Origin: Xenorhabdus griffiniae
GTDB taxonomy: Bacteria > Pseudomonadota > Gammaproteobacteria > Enterobacterales > Enterobacteriaceae
Reading direction: 5' to 3'
Length of the DNA stretch: 64,000 nt
NCBI RefSeq assembly: GCF_037265215.1
Contig: NZ_CP147737.1
Location: 1,302,001 to 1,366,000, forward strand
The notes beneath the pieces are model-generated. The model had not been told where the DNA came from, ran no database searches, and worked only from the letters and a program-made list of their open reading frames with translations. The translations under genes and the position numbers were made by a program. Shown piece after piece: positions 16,008 through 25,189 of the stretch (positions are counted from its first letter, which is position 1; every line of letters begins with the position of its first letter).

Positions 16008-17039
16008 TTATTTATCTTTAAATGATGAATGCAGGTGACTGTCAGGGGCAATACTTTCTTTCTCCCGTTTTGACCGTTTGGTCAGTTTCGAGGCGGGGGG
16101 GTGACTTTTTCCCTGATTTTGCGGCGAAGACCCATCAGGTGACTGAAATAAGGATAATAATGTCAGGGTATCATCAGACACGGATGGCGGTGGGGTTGTG
16201 ATTTCACTGACAGGCGGCGTGGATGTCGTTTCCGGTACCGGATTGTATTCGGAAGAGAACTCCGCCTCCTTCGCCGGAGATGAAAAAACTTCCTGTTTCC
16301 CCCGCAAAGGGGAATGAACCTGCCCGGCAGCGTCCTGAAGCAATGTATCTATCAGCGGAACAGTGGAGGGACGCCCATTGAGATGCTGCATCAGACAATG
16401 CCAGACTTCCGGTACGCTCACCAGCCACATCATGGCTTTTTCTGGTAACAAACAGGCAGCCAGCAACACTTCTTGTGGAACCGACGGTATGTTCTCCGGT
16501 GTGCGAAAACGGAAACGAAACGGTTTGTCGGGGATACCGATGCCCGGCTGCCAGACATGCCCGTCCTCCAGTTCCCCCTCAAGCTGCCGCAACAAGGGCA
16601 GGTGGTAAAACAACGCCGCCCAGAACACCACCGCCTGCCATAGCAAGCTCTGGGCCGCCTGCGTTTCCGGTGCCGCCCCCGGTGGTAACAGATGCCCCTT
16701 CGCCAGCCGCACGGCACAGGTGGTAAATTGCAGCGTCAGGTCGGCAAATCCCCCAGCCCCTGACCAGTCACCTTCCGGTGTGGCGGGTATTTGCTGGACA
16801 CTGCCCAGCAATTGCTTCACCGGTGCAAGATAAAAACGCTGATACAGCCCTTCCGGCAAGGCACTGTTTTGCCATAATTGCTGAAGACACTGGCGGCGCA
16901 GGGGCGTTGCCAGTAACTCATCAGCCGATTGCGGCCGGAAATAGCCCCGGCTGTCACGAATGGCGGCCGGTTGTTGCTCGGGGGATTTTTGCAGTGTGGC
17001 AGACTGGCGGGCAAAATGCGATTTAAAACGCGCAAACAT
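16008..17039 (-). CDS. TraI_2 (MobH relaxase)-like domain protein lacking the metal motif
   Basis: 343 residues. Residues about 30-150 follow the N-terminal domain of MobH/TraI relaxases of SPI-7-like ICEs (GYFRPQSADELLATPLRRQCL, the VQQIPATPEGDW segment, ARLAKGHLLPPGAAPE-type region, and FWAALFYHLPLL). The HHxxPGGLLDH segment of active relaxases is replaced by DWSGAGGFADLTL and the later HD is absent, so it is unlikely to nick DNA. A low-complexity Pro/Ser-rich tail with basic KLTKRSKREKE follows from about 245. ICEs of this type carry such a paralogue next to replication genes (STY4528-like). Role unknown. Confidence 0.6.
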   Translation of the reverse strand: MFARFKSHFARQSATLQKSPEQQPAAIRDSRGYFRPQSADELLATPLRRQCLQQLWQNSALPEGLYQRFYLAPVKQLLGSVQQIPATPEGDWSGAGGFADLTLQFTTCAVRLAKGHLLPPGAAPETQAAQSLLWQAVVFWAALFYHLPLLRQLEGELEDGHVWQPGIGIPDKPFRFRFRTPENIPSVPQEVLLAACLLPEKAMMWLVSVPEVWHCLMQHLNGRPSTVPLIDTLLQDAAGQVHSPLRGKQEVFSSPAKEAEFSSEYNPVPETTSTPPVSEITTPPPSVSDDTLTLLSLFQSPDGSSPQNQGKSHPPASKLTKRSKREKESIAPDSHLHSSFKDK

Positions 17040-17266
17040 GGTCTTTCCTCTTTCCGTTCAAATTGGGCACAGTGTCGGTGGATCCCAATCGGAAACAAGG
17101 GAAAACTCTTTTTGCGGAAATGAAAATTAAACTGACCCGATTCATCCATGGATTCACTTATCGGATCACCTTAATTTTTACTATAAATCAATACATTAAT
17201 ATTACTTAAAAGTAAGAAAGCGCCCCGAAAGGCGCATGAGAACAATAGAATAGATACTGAAAAAAT

Positions 17267-17956
17267 TCAGGCTGCCTGTGGCTGTTGATGCTCCCGTAAA
17301 CGGTTCGACCAGTTACCCAGATAATGTGCCGGTGTATAGCGGGTTCGCTGACTGCCGCCATCATGCAGGGCATTGCCAATAGTGACGGCGGCCGGAATGT
17401 CGGTCAGGGCAAACTGGATGTAGGCCATCACCGCGGCCAGCGGATCAATATCAATCGCTGAGACCCACAGACTGCATAACGGATCATGCCCCTGCGCTCT
17501 CAGGACGTCGGCTGCGGCCAGCGTCATACAACCCGCCCCACAAGCCGGCTCGTACAGGGTGACAAAGGGTTTCTCCTGCAAGCGTGCAGCGACATCCTGC
17601 AACTGTATCTCCGCCATCATTCTGGCCACGCACCAGGGGGTAAAAAACTGGTTGAGGTCTTTATCACCCAATCCCAGCTGCATAAACACACTGCCCAGAA
17701 AATCACCGGGTTCCTGCGCCAGCCCCAGCACGGTACAGGAAAAGAGTTCTACAATCCGGTCAACATCCTCCCGTTCGTACTTGTTGATGGTTTTCAGGTA
17801 ATACTGCTCCAGCTCCTCACAATAATGGTATTTATTGTGAATGGCGGCCATCGCACAATTGCAAAAATCCTGAAAAACCTGATAACGACGGTGGTCACGT
17901 GCCGTCTGGTTAAACAAAGAAATAAAGGCTTTCTGATAATCGGGTTGAGATGTCAT
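17267..17956 (-). CDS. N6-adenine DNA methylase-like protein
   Basis: 229 residues from ATG 17956. FFTPWCVARMMAEI (near 112) and the SAM-binding PACGAGCMTLAAAD (near 138) are as in type I HsdM-like methylases, and SAIDIDPLAAVMAYIQ follows. I see no NPP[YF] catalytic motif, since the chain ends shortly after the point where it should lie. The protein may therefore bind SAM without methylating, or act with a partner. Such short methylase-like genes are common in SPI-7/PFGI-1 ICEs and are assigned to antirestriction. Confidence 0.7.
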   Translation of the reverse strand: MTSQPDYQKAFISLFNQTARDHRRYQVFQDFCNCAMAAIHNKYHYCEELEQYYLKTINKYEREDVDRIVELFSCTVLGLAQEPGDFLGSVFMQLGLGDKDLNQFFTPWCVARMMAEIQLQDVAARLQEKPFVTLYEPACGAGCMTLAAADVLRAQGHDPLCSLWVSAIDIDPLAAVMAYIQFALTDIPAAVTIGNALHDGGSQRTRYTPAHYLGNWSNRLREHQQPQAA

Positions 17957-18077
17957 CACCTGTTTTCCCTGAAGAACAAAAAGAGAAAAAGGAAAACACA
18001 TCCCGAAAAAGGAAAATGTTTCCCCTTTCGGTTGAAGTGAAGATAAAAAATAAATTAATGATGGGTTAAATAACGCG

Positions 18078-19401
18078 TTACTGCCCAACGGCAATGGCCG
18101 GCACAGGCAGGTTCACCGCCCGCTTGTCATCGTTGACCAGATAAAGCGTAGGCCGGTTCTCCCGTCCTGACAGCCCGTTGCCACTGTCCACATGCTCGCC
18201 CTGGTCATAGCAATCGTAACCTTTGAGGCTTCCTGACGGTTCGCTGTACCCGTGGCGGATTTCACAGTCAAACACCGATGACAGCTCGCCCATCAGTTCG
18301 GCCGACGGGGGTGCCCAGGGAGAATCAAAGCGCACGGTCAGGCTGCTGACATGCCGGCGCTCCCAGCGGACATGGTGCCCCAACGGCCATTCCATACCGT
18401 ATTGCGCGTCGTAAAACTGCGCCGGAGTCGCGATGCCTTTGAGCAAGCCACTGTTGCCGTTAATCTCGGTGGCAAGGCGGGTCGGCATTATCATCAGCAT
18501 ATCGCAGGGCTGCGCCGATCCCGGATAAACACTCAGTTTATCCCAGCACGCGCCGATATCGATAGTTTCAGACCAGCCCACCATGCCAAACCAGTCGGTA
18601 TACTGGCGGGTCAGGAGACGGGTGATAATGTCACGCGCCGGCGCCGGTACGCTTTCCCAACGCAACAGGCTGAGACAGGACTGGCGGTACAGGTTATCTG
18701 TCCGTTTAATGTTGTCGCTGTTTAACGGCACATTATCCTGCAACAACTTAAGCCATTGTTCAAAAGCCAGGTTCTGTGCCGTCGGCGCCGCCGTGCCGTA
18801 CACCAGTGCCGGGTAAGGCGCATAGGTTTGCGGTTTAGTCGGTTTCAGTATCCCCGCACAACCCGCCAGAAACAAGGCGGGTCGGCATTATCATCAGCAT
18901 ATCGCAGGGCTGCGCCGATCCCGGATAAACACTCAGTTTATCCCAGCACGCGCCGATATCGATAGTTTCAGACCAGCCCACCATGCCAAACCAGTCGGTA
19001 TACTGGCGGGTCAGGAGACGGGTGATAATGTCACGCGCCGGCGCCGGTACGCTTTCCCAACGCAACAGGCTGAGACAGGACTGGCGGTACAGGTTATCTG
19101 TCCGTTTAATGTTGTCGCTGTTTAACGGCACATTATCCTGCAACAACTTAAGCCATTGTTCAAAAGCCAGGTTCTGTGCCGTCGGCGCCGCCGTGCCGTA
19201 CACCAGTGCCGGGTAAGGCGCATAGGTTTGCGGTTTAGTCGGTTTCAGTATCCCCGCACAACCCGCCAGAAACAGCCGCAGGCTTTGCTGCACTGCCTGA
19301 CGGTAACGGGGAGTTTCTTCCCCGCAGACCCATTGTTGCATTACGTCAATACACACCGACTTACCGGTGATGTCCAGTTGATTAGTATACCATTCTGCCA
19401 T
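18078..19401 (-). pseudogene. Api92/DUF1281-like gene split by a tandem duplication
   Basis: The ancestral protein would start at ATG 19401 (MAEWYTNQLDITG, with GAGG ten bases upstream) and end at 18078. The C-terminal part (RFDSPWAPPSAELMGELSSVF) matches the ferredoxin-like domain of Api92/DUF1281 proteins. A perfect 400-bp duplication (18473-18872 and 18873-19272) shifts the frame by one base, so the first copy runs into a stop at 18835 and the second half has lost its start. Removing one copy restores a single frame of 307 residues. Function of the family is unknown; it occurs on conjugative islands. Confidence 0.8.
18473..19272. repeat. Perfect 400-bp tandem duplication
   Basis: Two adjacent copies, read base by base, are identical over 400 bases. 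The junction has only the short shared AGAAACA next to AAGGCGGG. The lack of any difference means it is very recent or an assembly error. Confidence 0.9.
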
Positions 19402-19491
19402 GGTCAGGTTCCTCATTGGATGAATCAGCATAAACCGGAGGAACCGCGCCATCAGGGCACCGCTCCCCCGATGGGTGATTGAAAAATGGAT

Positions 19492-19797
19492 TTATTCGGG
19501 CTGTGACCCGGTGTCCTGACTGAGCAGCGTTTCGGTAATCCCGCAGTCGAAAATTGCCCTCAGCTCATCATGAATCCCCAGGTACGGTGTACTGCTCATA
19601 CTCTGCGCATTCAGCCGGGTTAAATCGTATTTATCCACCAACGCGTTGATGGCTTCAAAGGGCTGGACGCCACTGGCCATCAGTTCAGCCACCGTGTCAG
19701 CATCACACAGGGCCGTATCATTCAGGTTCAGGCCAAAATGCCGTTTCAGCAGCGTGCCGGCAATGACCTGCCAGACGGTTAGACGTAAAGGTGCCAT
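19492..19797 (-). CDS. CbtA/YeeV-like toxin-domain protein
   Basis: 101 residues from ATG 19797 (GGGAGAT seven bases upstream). LTVWQVIAGTLLKRHFGLNLNDT, the AELMASGVQPFEAINALVDKYDLTR run and their spacing match the core of CbtA (YeeV/YkfI) toxins of type IV toxin-antitoxin pairs, which block MreB and FtsZ assembly. No CbeA antitoxin-like gene is adjacent. It overlaps neither neighbour and sits in a run of ICE accessory genes, where such proteins often have an unknown maintenance role. Confidence 0.65.
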   Translation of the reverse strand: MAPLRLTVWQVIAGTLLKRHFGLNLNDTALCDADTVAELMASGVQPFEAINALVDKYDLTRLNAQSMSSTPYLGIHDELRAIFDCGITETLLSQDTGSQPE

Positions 19798-19813
19798 AGT
19801 AATATCTCCCACG

Positions 19814-20356
19814 TTAAATACTGACTGTCGTGCTGTGCCGGAGAATATCCTGCACTTCACGGCACGCGTGATAACGGGGTGAAACCCCATGCAGCGACAG
19901 TAAATGCGCCTCATGCCACAATGCCCGGGCGGCCGGGATATTCTGCCAGCCCTGCTCAAGTACCGCCGACTGGCACAACTGCTGCTGTCGCTTTTCCAGT
20001 GACAGGCGCGCTGAGGCCAGCGTCACCGGCTGCGCCCAGACAATCTCGTCATAAAACCGGCCACCGAGCACTTTTCTGTCCCCGGCGTCATAAATCATGA
20101 CGGTCAGCGGAAAAAACACACACGCCGCCTGACCGGATGGAGTCTCCGGCACCGGCCAGTCCCCCAGTAAATGGATAACCTTCAGCCGCTGTACCGCTTC
20201 CGTAACTGAAGAAGCTTCGCACACCGTCAGGGTTTCCGACCGCAGAGACGGGGGCATTTGTGGGGGTTGCATCAGGCCGGTGACCTGGGCAGTAAAAATA
20301 TCTTCACGTAAGGCCGGGTTAGTTTCAGCCGGCACGGGTAAAAAAATCGGGTTCAT
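19814..20356 (-). CDS. Hypothetical ICE accessory protein
   Basis: 180 residues, soluble, no recognised domain. It starts at ATG 20356 with TCAAGGAAAT upstream and ends 17 bases before the CbtA-like start, so the two are probably co-transcribed. Its GC content and style match the surrounding ICE genes. Confidence 0.6.
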   Translation of the reverse strand: MNPIFLPVPAETNPALREDIFTAQVTGLMQPPQMPPSLRSETLTVCEASSVTEAVQRLKVIHLLGDWPVPETPSGQAACVFFPLTVMIYDAGDRKVLGGRFYDEIVWAQPVTLASARLSLEKRQQQLCQSAVLEQGWQNIPAARALWHEAHLLSLHGVSPRYHACREVQDILRHSTTVSI

Positions 20357-20480
20357 CGGTATTTCCTTGATGGAAGGTCAAATAAAGAAAACACCCGCCC
20401 GATGCCGGGAAGGTGTTTTCGGCTCCCTGGTCAGGCGCTTAAGAAAAGAGCAGGGTTAACAGCGACATAGGCCGATAACC

Positions 20481-20945
20481 TCAATGATGATGATGATTTT
20501 GATTTTCGATTAATGACGGGCTGATAAAGTCCTCGTGGAATCTCAATGTCATGACTGATTCTATCAGGCCATTTTCCGGATGTTGCTTCGCATATTCCCG
20601 CAATTCGCGAAACCGACAGGCATCCGCATTCAGCTCATTCAGCGCGGCGATACGGGCAAGCACGATTGACGTCACCGCCAGCCCGAAGGCATCGGCTGAG
20701 AGTGTCACCGTTAACTGCGTGTCTGACAGGTAAACCGGGTAGTTTTTCGCTGAGGTCGGCACCATATAGGCCAGCGACTCAGACACCTGCCGGCCTGTCC
20801 ATTGTTCATACGGGTCATTTTTGCATAACGTTGAAGCGGTATTGACAATCAGAAACCCCAGAAACAACCGCTCCAGCGATTTTTTACCGGGAAATGCCGC
20901 GGACAGCGCGAGACTGTCCAGCATGATAAGGTCACCTTCTTGCAT
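20481..20945 (-). CDS. ArdB/KlcA-like antirestriction protein, copy 1
   Basis: 154 residues from ATG 20945 (AGGAGA upstream). The pattern YEQWTGRQV...AYMVPT...LSADAFGLAVTSIVLARIAAL...LREYAKQHPE follows ArdB/KlcA proteins, in which a GG-W segment, the MSADAAGI helix and a final HPE are conserved. These proteins block type I restriction of incoming DNA without direct enzyme binding. It is paralogous to the gene at 21042. The C-terminal NQNHHHH is odd and close to a natural His tag. Confidence 0.65.
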   Translation of the reverse strand: MQEGDLIMLDSLALSAAFPGKKSLERLFLGFLIVNTASTLCKNDPYEQWTGRQVSESLAYMVPTSAKNYPVYLSDTQLTVTLSADAFGLAVTSIVLARIAALNELNADACRFRELREYAKQHPENGLIESVMTLRFHEDFISPSLIENQNHHHH

Positions 20946-20970
20946 GATGTTCTCCTGTAAATAAAAAAGA

Positions 20971-21020
20971 CGGAGAACACCCTGCCCGATGGGAAAGGCA
21001 TTCCCCGTCGGGTGACTGGC
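20971..21020. repeat. Intergenic CGGAGAACACC mini-repeat
   Basis: CGGAGAACACC, TGCCCGA(T/C)GGGAA and TTCCCCGTC occur here and again at 21503-21553, each just upstream of an ArdB-like gene; a related AAAACACC-GGTGTTTT hairpin is at 20389-20420. They are probably copies of one leader or terminator duplicated together with the paralogous genes. Confidence 0.5.
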
Positions 21021-21041
21021 ATTGTGCCAGGGTAGATTAAA

Positions 21042-21482
21042 TTATCGCCATGCCCCCGCTAAACTTAAAGCCGCCCGGATACACGGGGCCTGGGGGTGTT
21101 GCAGCGCGTATTCCCGCAAATCACACAACCGTTCAGCGATTTCATCCTGCTTTACCAGTGCCGTCAGATAGCCCAGTACCGTCAGGGTGACCATCAGCCC
21201 GAACGTATCTGCTGACACCTCGCTGTTAAAGTCAGTGGTCTCGATTTTGACCCCATACGTGTCAGCACGGGTCGGCACGGCATAGGCAATTTTGTCGGAC
21301 ACTTTCCGGCACTGCCAGGTATCACACCGGTAATCCTCACACAGCGTAACCGCCGCTTTAATGACCGAGTGTTCCAGCAGCCTCAATTCCAGTGGGCTAC
21401 TTCGCGGAAAGACGTCCGCAAAAGGGGACAATTCAGACGCCGGTACAGCAGGCACCGTTGTCCTGGTTTCGTTTTGTTGCAT
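21042..21482 (-). CDS. ArdB/KlcA-like antirestriction protein, copy 2
   Basis: 146 residues from ATG 21482, supported by AAAGGAGT seven bases upstream; longer starts would read through the repeat element. It shares the family pattern CEDYRCDTWQCRKV...AYAVPT...VSADTFGLMVTLTVLGYLTAL...LREYALQHPQ with copy 1. Tandem paralogues with matching leader repeats show a local duplication that has since diverged. The expected role is protection of the conjugating element from type I restriction. Confidence 0.65.
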   Translation of the reverse strand: MQQNETRTTVPAVPASELSPFADVFPRSSPLELRLLEHSVIKAAVTLCEDYRCDTWQCRKVSDKIAYAVPTRADTYGVKIETTDFNSEVSADTFGLMVTLTVLGYLTALVKQDEIAERLCDLREYALQHPQAPCIRAALSLAGAWR

Positions 21483-21589
21483 GGTGGACTCCTTTAAAAT
21501 AACGGAGAACACCTTGCCCGACGGGAAGCATGTTCCCCGTCCGGGTTGACTGGCTGGGTTGCCAGCGTGGATTAAATAACCTTCATCAT

Positions 21590-21720
21590 CAACAAAGATG
21601 ATATCTGCTTCCAAAGGTGGGCAGATGTACCACACAGTGTGTACTCCCTTGCAGGCTACGGGAGTGTGGGTGTCGCTGCCCGAAGGTGATCCTCACAAGC
21701 GACCGGATCATGGATAAGTC
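21590..21720. repeat. Partial third copy of the inverted-repeat element
   Basis: GATATCTGCTTCCAAA, GCAGATGTACC, ACTCCC, CAGGCTACGGGAGT and the following GGTGAT match part of the two long arms, in the same orientation as the right arm. It lies upstream of the ArdB-like operon, so it may be a regulatory leader used more than once on this island. Confidence 0.65.
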
Positions 21721-21804
21721 TGGCTACGCTAATCAATGAACATATTAAGATCAATGGGTAATTCATTTTCTGATACTGAAAATAATGTCAGAAACGGGAT
21801 GATC

Positions 21805-22722
21805 TTATTCACCCTCAATATTCTGGTAATACACCTGCCGGATATAGCGCCCGCGCCCATCGCCATGGCCCAAATCCATTGAGACCAGGGCCTGTGCTTC
21901 CTGCTCGCTGAAGCCCTGCGCGGTGTAATGTTCACCAGATTGCTGGGCAAAATGGTAGCGCATACTGTGTGGGGCTTTCTTGCCGCTCAGTCCTGCCCTT
22001 CTGACAATATACCGATAGCGATCTATGGCCTGGGTGATAGTAGGCTTATCAATCAATTTGCCGCTACGCCCGGCCTGCTCGCGTTCCGCATAAGCAATCG
22101 CGTGTTGCAGGGCTTCCCGATCCAGTATGACCGTTTGTCTTGGACGTCCGCCTTTGGTGCCGAACACCACCCGCACAGAGGTATGCCCGTTTTCCAGCGC
22201 TTTTTTCCAGGTCGCTAACGATTTATAGGCTTCGATTGCTTCTTTGGTGCGCAGCCCCAGTACATAAGCCAGTTGCATCACCGCTGCCACGCGCCGGTCT
22301 TTTTGTTCCACCTGCTGAAAAATTTCCCGGAACGCGTCCGGTGTCAACGCCGTTTTCATTCCCTTGCGGCTCGTCTCAGCGATACCCAATGCCCGGTTAC
22401 TCAGGCGGGCATTCTCGGGATCAGCCAGCTTGTGCTTTCCCGCCCGCGCTAAAATGGCTCGCAGCACCGACATTTCATTTTGCAATGTCCGGTGATTAAT
22501 ATGGTGAGCTTTCCGTTCAGCGATGTAGCGCTCAATATATTTCACCTTCAGGCTATCCATTTGCCGGAGTTTGATGCCATTATTTTTTAAATAATCAAGG
22601 AAATACCGGGCAATCCGCTCACGATCAGCCACTGTCACAAAACTTCCGCCCGCCTGTCGGGCATGAGTAATAAAGGCTTTTCTGAACTGCTCAACCTTTG
22701 AACGTGTCGATCCCTGCGCCAT
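21805..22722 (-). CDS. Integrase_1-type tyrosine recombinase
   Basis: 305 residues. It carries the catalytic residues of tyrosine recombinases: Arg in VLGLRTKEAIEA, HSMRYHFAQ, and DLGHGDGRGRYIRQVYYQ with the final Tyr. The N-terminal half resembles the integrase domain-containing proteins common on SPI-7/PFGI-1 ICEs (PF12835). Such proteins may act on islands or on internal inversion rather than on the main att site. It lies just inside the right arm of the long inverted repeat, a suggestive position. Confidence 0.85.
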   Translation of the reverse strand: MAQGSTRSKVEQFRKAFITHARQAGGSFVTVADRERIARYFLDYLKNNGIKLRQMDSLKVKYIERYIAERKAHHINHRTLQNEMSVLRAILARAGKHKLADPENARLSNRALGIAETSRKGMKTALTPDAFREIFQQVEQKDRRVAAVMQLAYVLGLRTKEAIEAYKSLATWKKALENGHTSVRVVFGTKGGRPRQTVILDREALQHAIAYAEREQAGRSGKLIDKPTITQAIDRYRYIVRRAGLSGKKAPHSMRYHFAQQSGEHYTAQGFSEQEAQALVSMDLGHGDGRGRYIRQVYYQNIEGE

Positions 22723-22787
22723 TCTCGCCTCTCCTGCTGCTTTGCTTGTGTTTTATTCATTTTTTGAGTCGTTTTTAAAACAATTCC

Positions 22788-23545
22788 CTGCGTGTCGGTT
22801 CAGGTTCACCGTTCCGTGGTGCGTCAGACAATGTGTAGCAGGGCGGGATTGTGTTGAGTTATTGCAGGAGCTCGCGACGTGCTCAGCACAGCGATGACAT
22901 GCTCCCCGTTCAGGGCCTGATCAGCTCAGGATGAACGCCTCATTATCTTGACGTGATGAATTTCTCCTTCATTTTTACTGCATCAGCCTGTAATCAGGCA
23001 ATGGGTTGAAGATCCGATAAGGCGATCGTTTATCAATCAAACAAAATGGCGGTTAATGGTCTGTTTTGCGTGGTTTCACTGAGTAATGCGGGGTTCAAAT
23101 CGGCCGTAAAGTCAGGCTCTACGTGCTCTGGACGTTGGCCGCTTTGCGGCGTCACTTGGTAAACGCTGCGCTTTAACACAAGTGACGCCGCGCAATATTC
23201 GGGACGTTTTTCGTGATAAATGCAAAATGCAGGTGAATGTTGTACCGATTAAAACGGTATCGATTAACGTAAGGCAGAGCCTGTTCTGCTCGGTTATGTA
23301 TGTGAATAGCCGATGATGAATACCACCGGGAAACTTTCATCCTCAGACGGAAGGTTAGGTGTCCGAGGATATCTGCTTCCAAAAGTGCGCAGATGTACCG
23401 CATTGCATGCACTCCCTTTCAGGCTACAGGAGTTTTGTTTCGCCACCCGATGGGTGATCTTTACAGGCGATAAGATCATTGATAACAATTAAGTACTCTA
23501 TCGATTGGATAGAGTGGGGTCAAATTTTTGTTCGATAATATGTTG
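22788..23545. repeat. Long inverted repeat, right arm
   Basis: Reverse-complement partner of 12845-13580. The arms enclose about 9.2 kb that carries two tyrosine recombinases. Non-coding by inspection: the frames in the two arms do not correspond. Confidence 0.85.
23146..23191. other. 13-bp palindrome within the right arm
   Basis: GCGGCGTCACTTG and CAAGTGACGCCGC with a 20-base spacer, identical in stem to the left-arm element at 13189. Kept in both diverged arms, so selected structure is likely. Confidence 0.4.
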
Positions 23546-23876
23546 TGGAAGAACGGGCCATCATTTTTTTTTTGATGAAAATAACTTCCGTCTGCTCATA
23601 ATTTTAACAAGCTTGTAGAATGTCTGGGATTCTTATCTCATGACTTGCCTAGGTGAATTATTTCAGCCACCCTATGGGCTGGATAAACTCCTGCTATGGA
23701 AAATGGTAGAAAGCAAGGTGACTATTTGTTAACACTTACAGTTCTACTGCTCAAAAAGTGCCAATCACTCGGCTTGGGTAAATAGGGGCTCAACGGTAAT
23801 AAAAAGACGTGGAGTCACGTGCAAGAAAGAAAAAATCACTCTTAGTTTGCCAAAAGGATACAATTGATTACAGTAT
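23546..23876. other. Boundary stretch without a supported gene
   Basis: About 330 bases between the right arm and the 3' end of the benzobactin-like operon. I see no supported ORF, hairpin terminator or repeat. It is the junction of ICE module and biosynthetic cargo. Confidence 0.4.
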
Positions 23877-25151
23877 CTAACCCAAACTAATACTCTCTAA
23901 ATCCTCAATCATCTGTTTTATTACCTGTTCTACACACATGCCATAAGCATTAACATCCATATCTATTCTCCCCGATATATATTCAGAGTGTTCATCTAAA
24001 GTAATTTCAAAACCTGCTCGGCAAGTACCATTTGGTAGCAGCTGAAGATTCATCCATTCACTATTTCCTAGAGGTATTCGTGTACCGTCACACCGTGAGT
24101 TCCAGGCATTAAACAGTTGAGGGAAAGGAAGTTCATAGGCTACAGTTCGAGGTGAAATACCATCGGGATACAAAGCAGCCGGTTCTATGTCCTGGCGAGC
24201 AGATGCTTTGATTACGTCACGTTGCAGTCGATTAAACATACTTGGTAGCAATTCACCTGGCATATGATGAGTCGTGATCGGAACAGTGTTCGACAAAGGG
24301 CCAACAACGGTGAACTCATCGGAATACTTTCGGTTGATAAACGGAACTCCTGTGACAACAGTAGCAACTCCACTGATCATACTGATTGCACGTTGGAAAA
24401 TAGAGAATAACAATACAAATGGAGTGATACGACAAGCCCTTGCATAGACCAAAACACTACTACGCAATACAGAAGTGCTAAACCTTACACTCTGCATAAC
24501 TCCTACCGAGCCATTTGGAGTTTCTCGGATCGCATCAAGGCCATACGGCCCCTGTTCTGGATAAACCTCAACTCGTTCCTGTAAACTTATCACTTTTTTT
24601 GATACACGAGTGTTCACCATATGGGCATATTCTATCCAGCATTTAGATATTCCAGACTTATCACGATAACATTGAACTATGTCTTCAATTAACAAATCAA
24701 TTGATGCGCCATCGCAGGTATAAGTCCAAAATCCTATCCACACGTGAATCCCAGTATCATCAATAACTGATGCTATTCTGAGTCCGGGTTCACTAGCTCT
24801 ACTTGCTTGGTGAGCCAGGAATACCTCATCCGTTATGTCTGTATGCTTATAATTCAAGCGTTCCCAGAGAGCATTACGTAATTTAGTTTTGTTTGGAGCG
24901 TGACCAATAAGGTCATCACCTTCAATATCAAATTGAGCAGCTAAAACGGGATGCCGTATTAATGTATCAACAACTGCATTAAATACTCGCTCTGGCACAC
25001 ATCCTGGAGAAAAATCGAGTCGTAACGCCCCGGAATAAGCTCTCCCCGTTTTATCTAACATTGCTCCGATCCATTTTTCACGTAGGCTTACCGTACTAGG
25101 TACTACTATAGGAAGTTCATCCACAGATGAAATTAGATAGTTCTGGTACAT
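23877..25151 (-). CDS. Condensation/PapA-like protein with degenerate active site
   Basis: 424 residues from ATG 25151; a TTG at 25163 would add four. The fold looks like stand-alone NRPS condensation or PapA-type acyltransferases (VPSTVSLREKWIGAML, RHPVLAAQFD, a central VVTGVPFINRK segment like the floor-loop region). The catalytic HHxxxDG is replaced by WTYTCDG, so both His are gone while the Asp-Gly remain. It might be a structural or acceptor-binding partner of the other condensation-like protein at 39915, or use different chemistry. It is the last gene of the operon, 39 bases after the MFS gene. Confidence 0.65.
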   Translation of the reverse strand: MYQNYLISSVDELPIVVPSTVSLREKWIGAMLDKTGRAYSGALRLDFSPGCVPERVFNAVVDTLIRHPVLAAQFDIEGDDLIGHAPNKTKLRNALWERLNYKHTDITDEVFLAHQASRASEPGLRIASVIDDTGIHVWIGFWTYTCDGASIDLLIEDIVQCYRDKSGISKCWIEYAHMVNTRVSKKVISLQERVEVYPEQGPYGLDAIRETPNGSVGVMQSVRFSTSVLRSSVLVYARACRITPFVLLFSIFQRAISMISGVATVVTGVPFINRKYSDEFTVVGPLSNTVPITTHHMPGELLPSMFNRLQRDVIKASARQDIEPAALYPDGISPRTVAYELPFPQLFNAWNSRCDGTRIPLGNSEWMNLQLLPNGTCRAGFEITLDEHSEYISGRIDMDVNAYGMCVEQVIKQMIEDLESISLG

Positions 25152-25189
25152 AGAAGGCCCCAAATGTTTAATTTCAGTGTTTTCTATAT

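Noticed and set aside
20389..21553. A CRISPR array suggested by spaced intergenic repeats
   Set aside because: Only three imperfect copies at irregular distances with genes between them and no cas gene; they are gene leaders.
23173..23488. Overlapping minus-strand frames (79 and 64 codons) inside the right repeat arm
   Set aside because: Not conserved with the left arm and no ribosome site; they arise from the repeat sequence.
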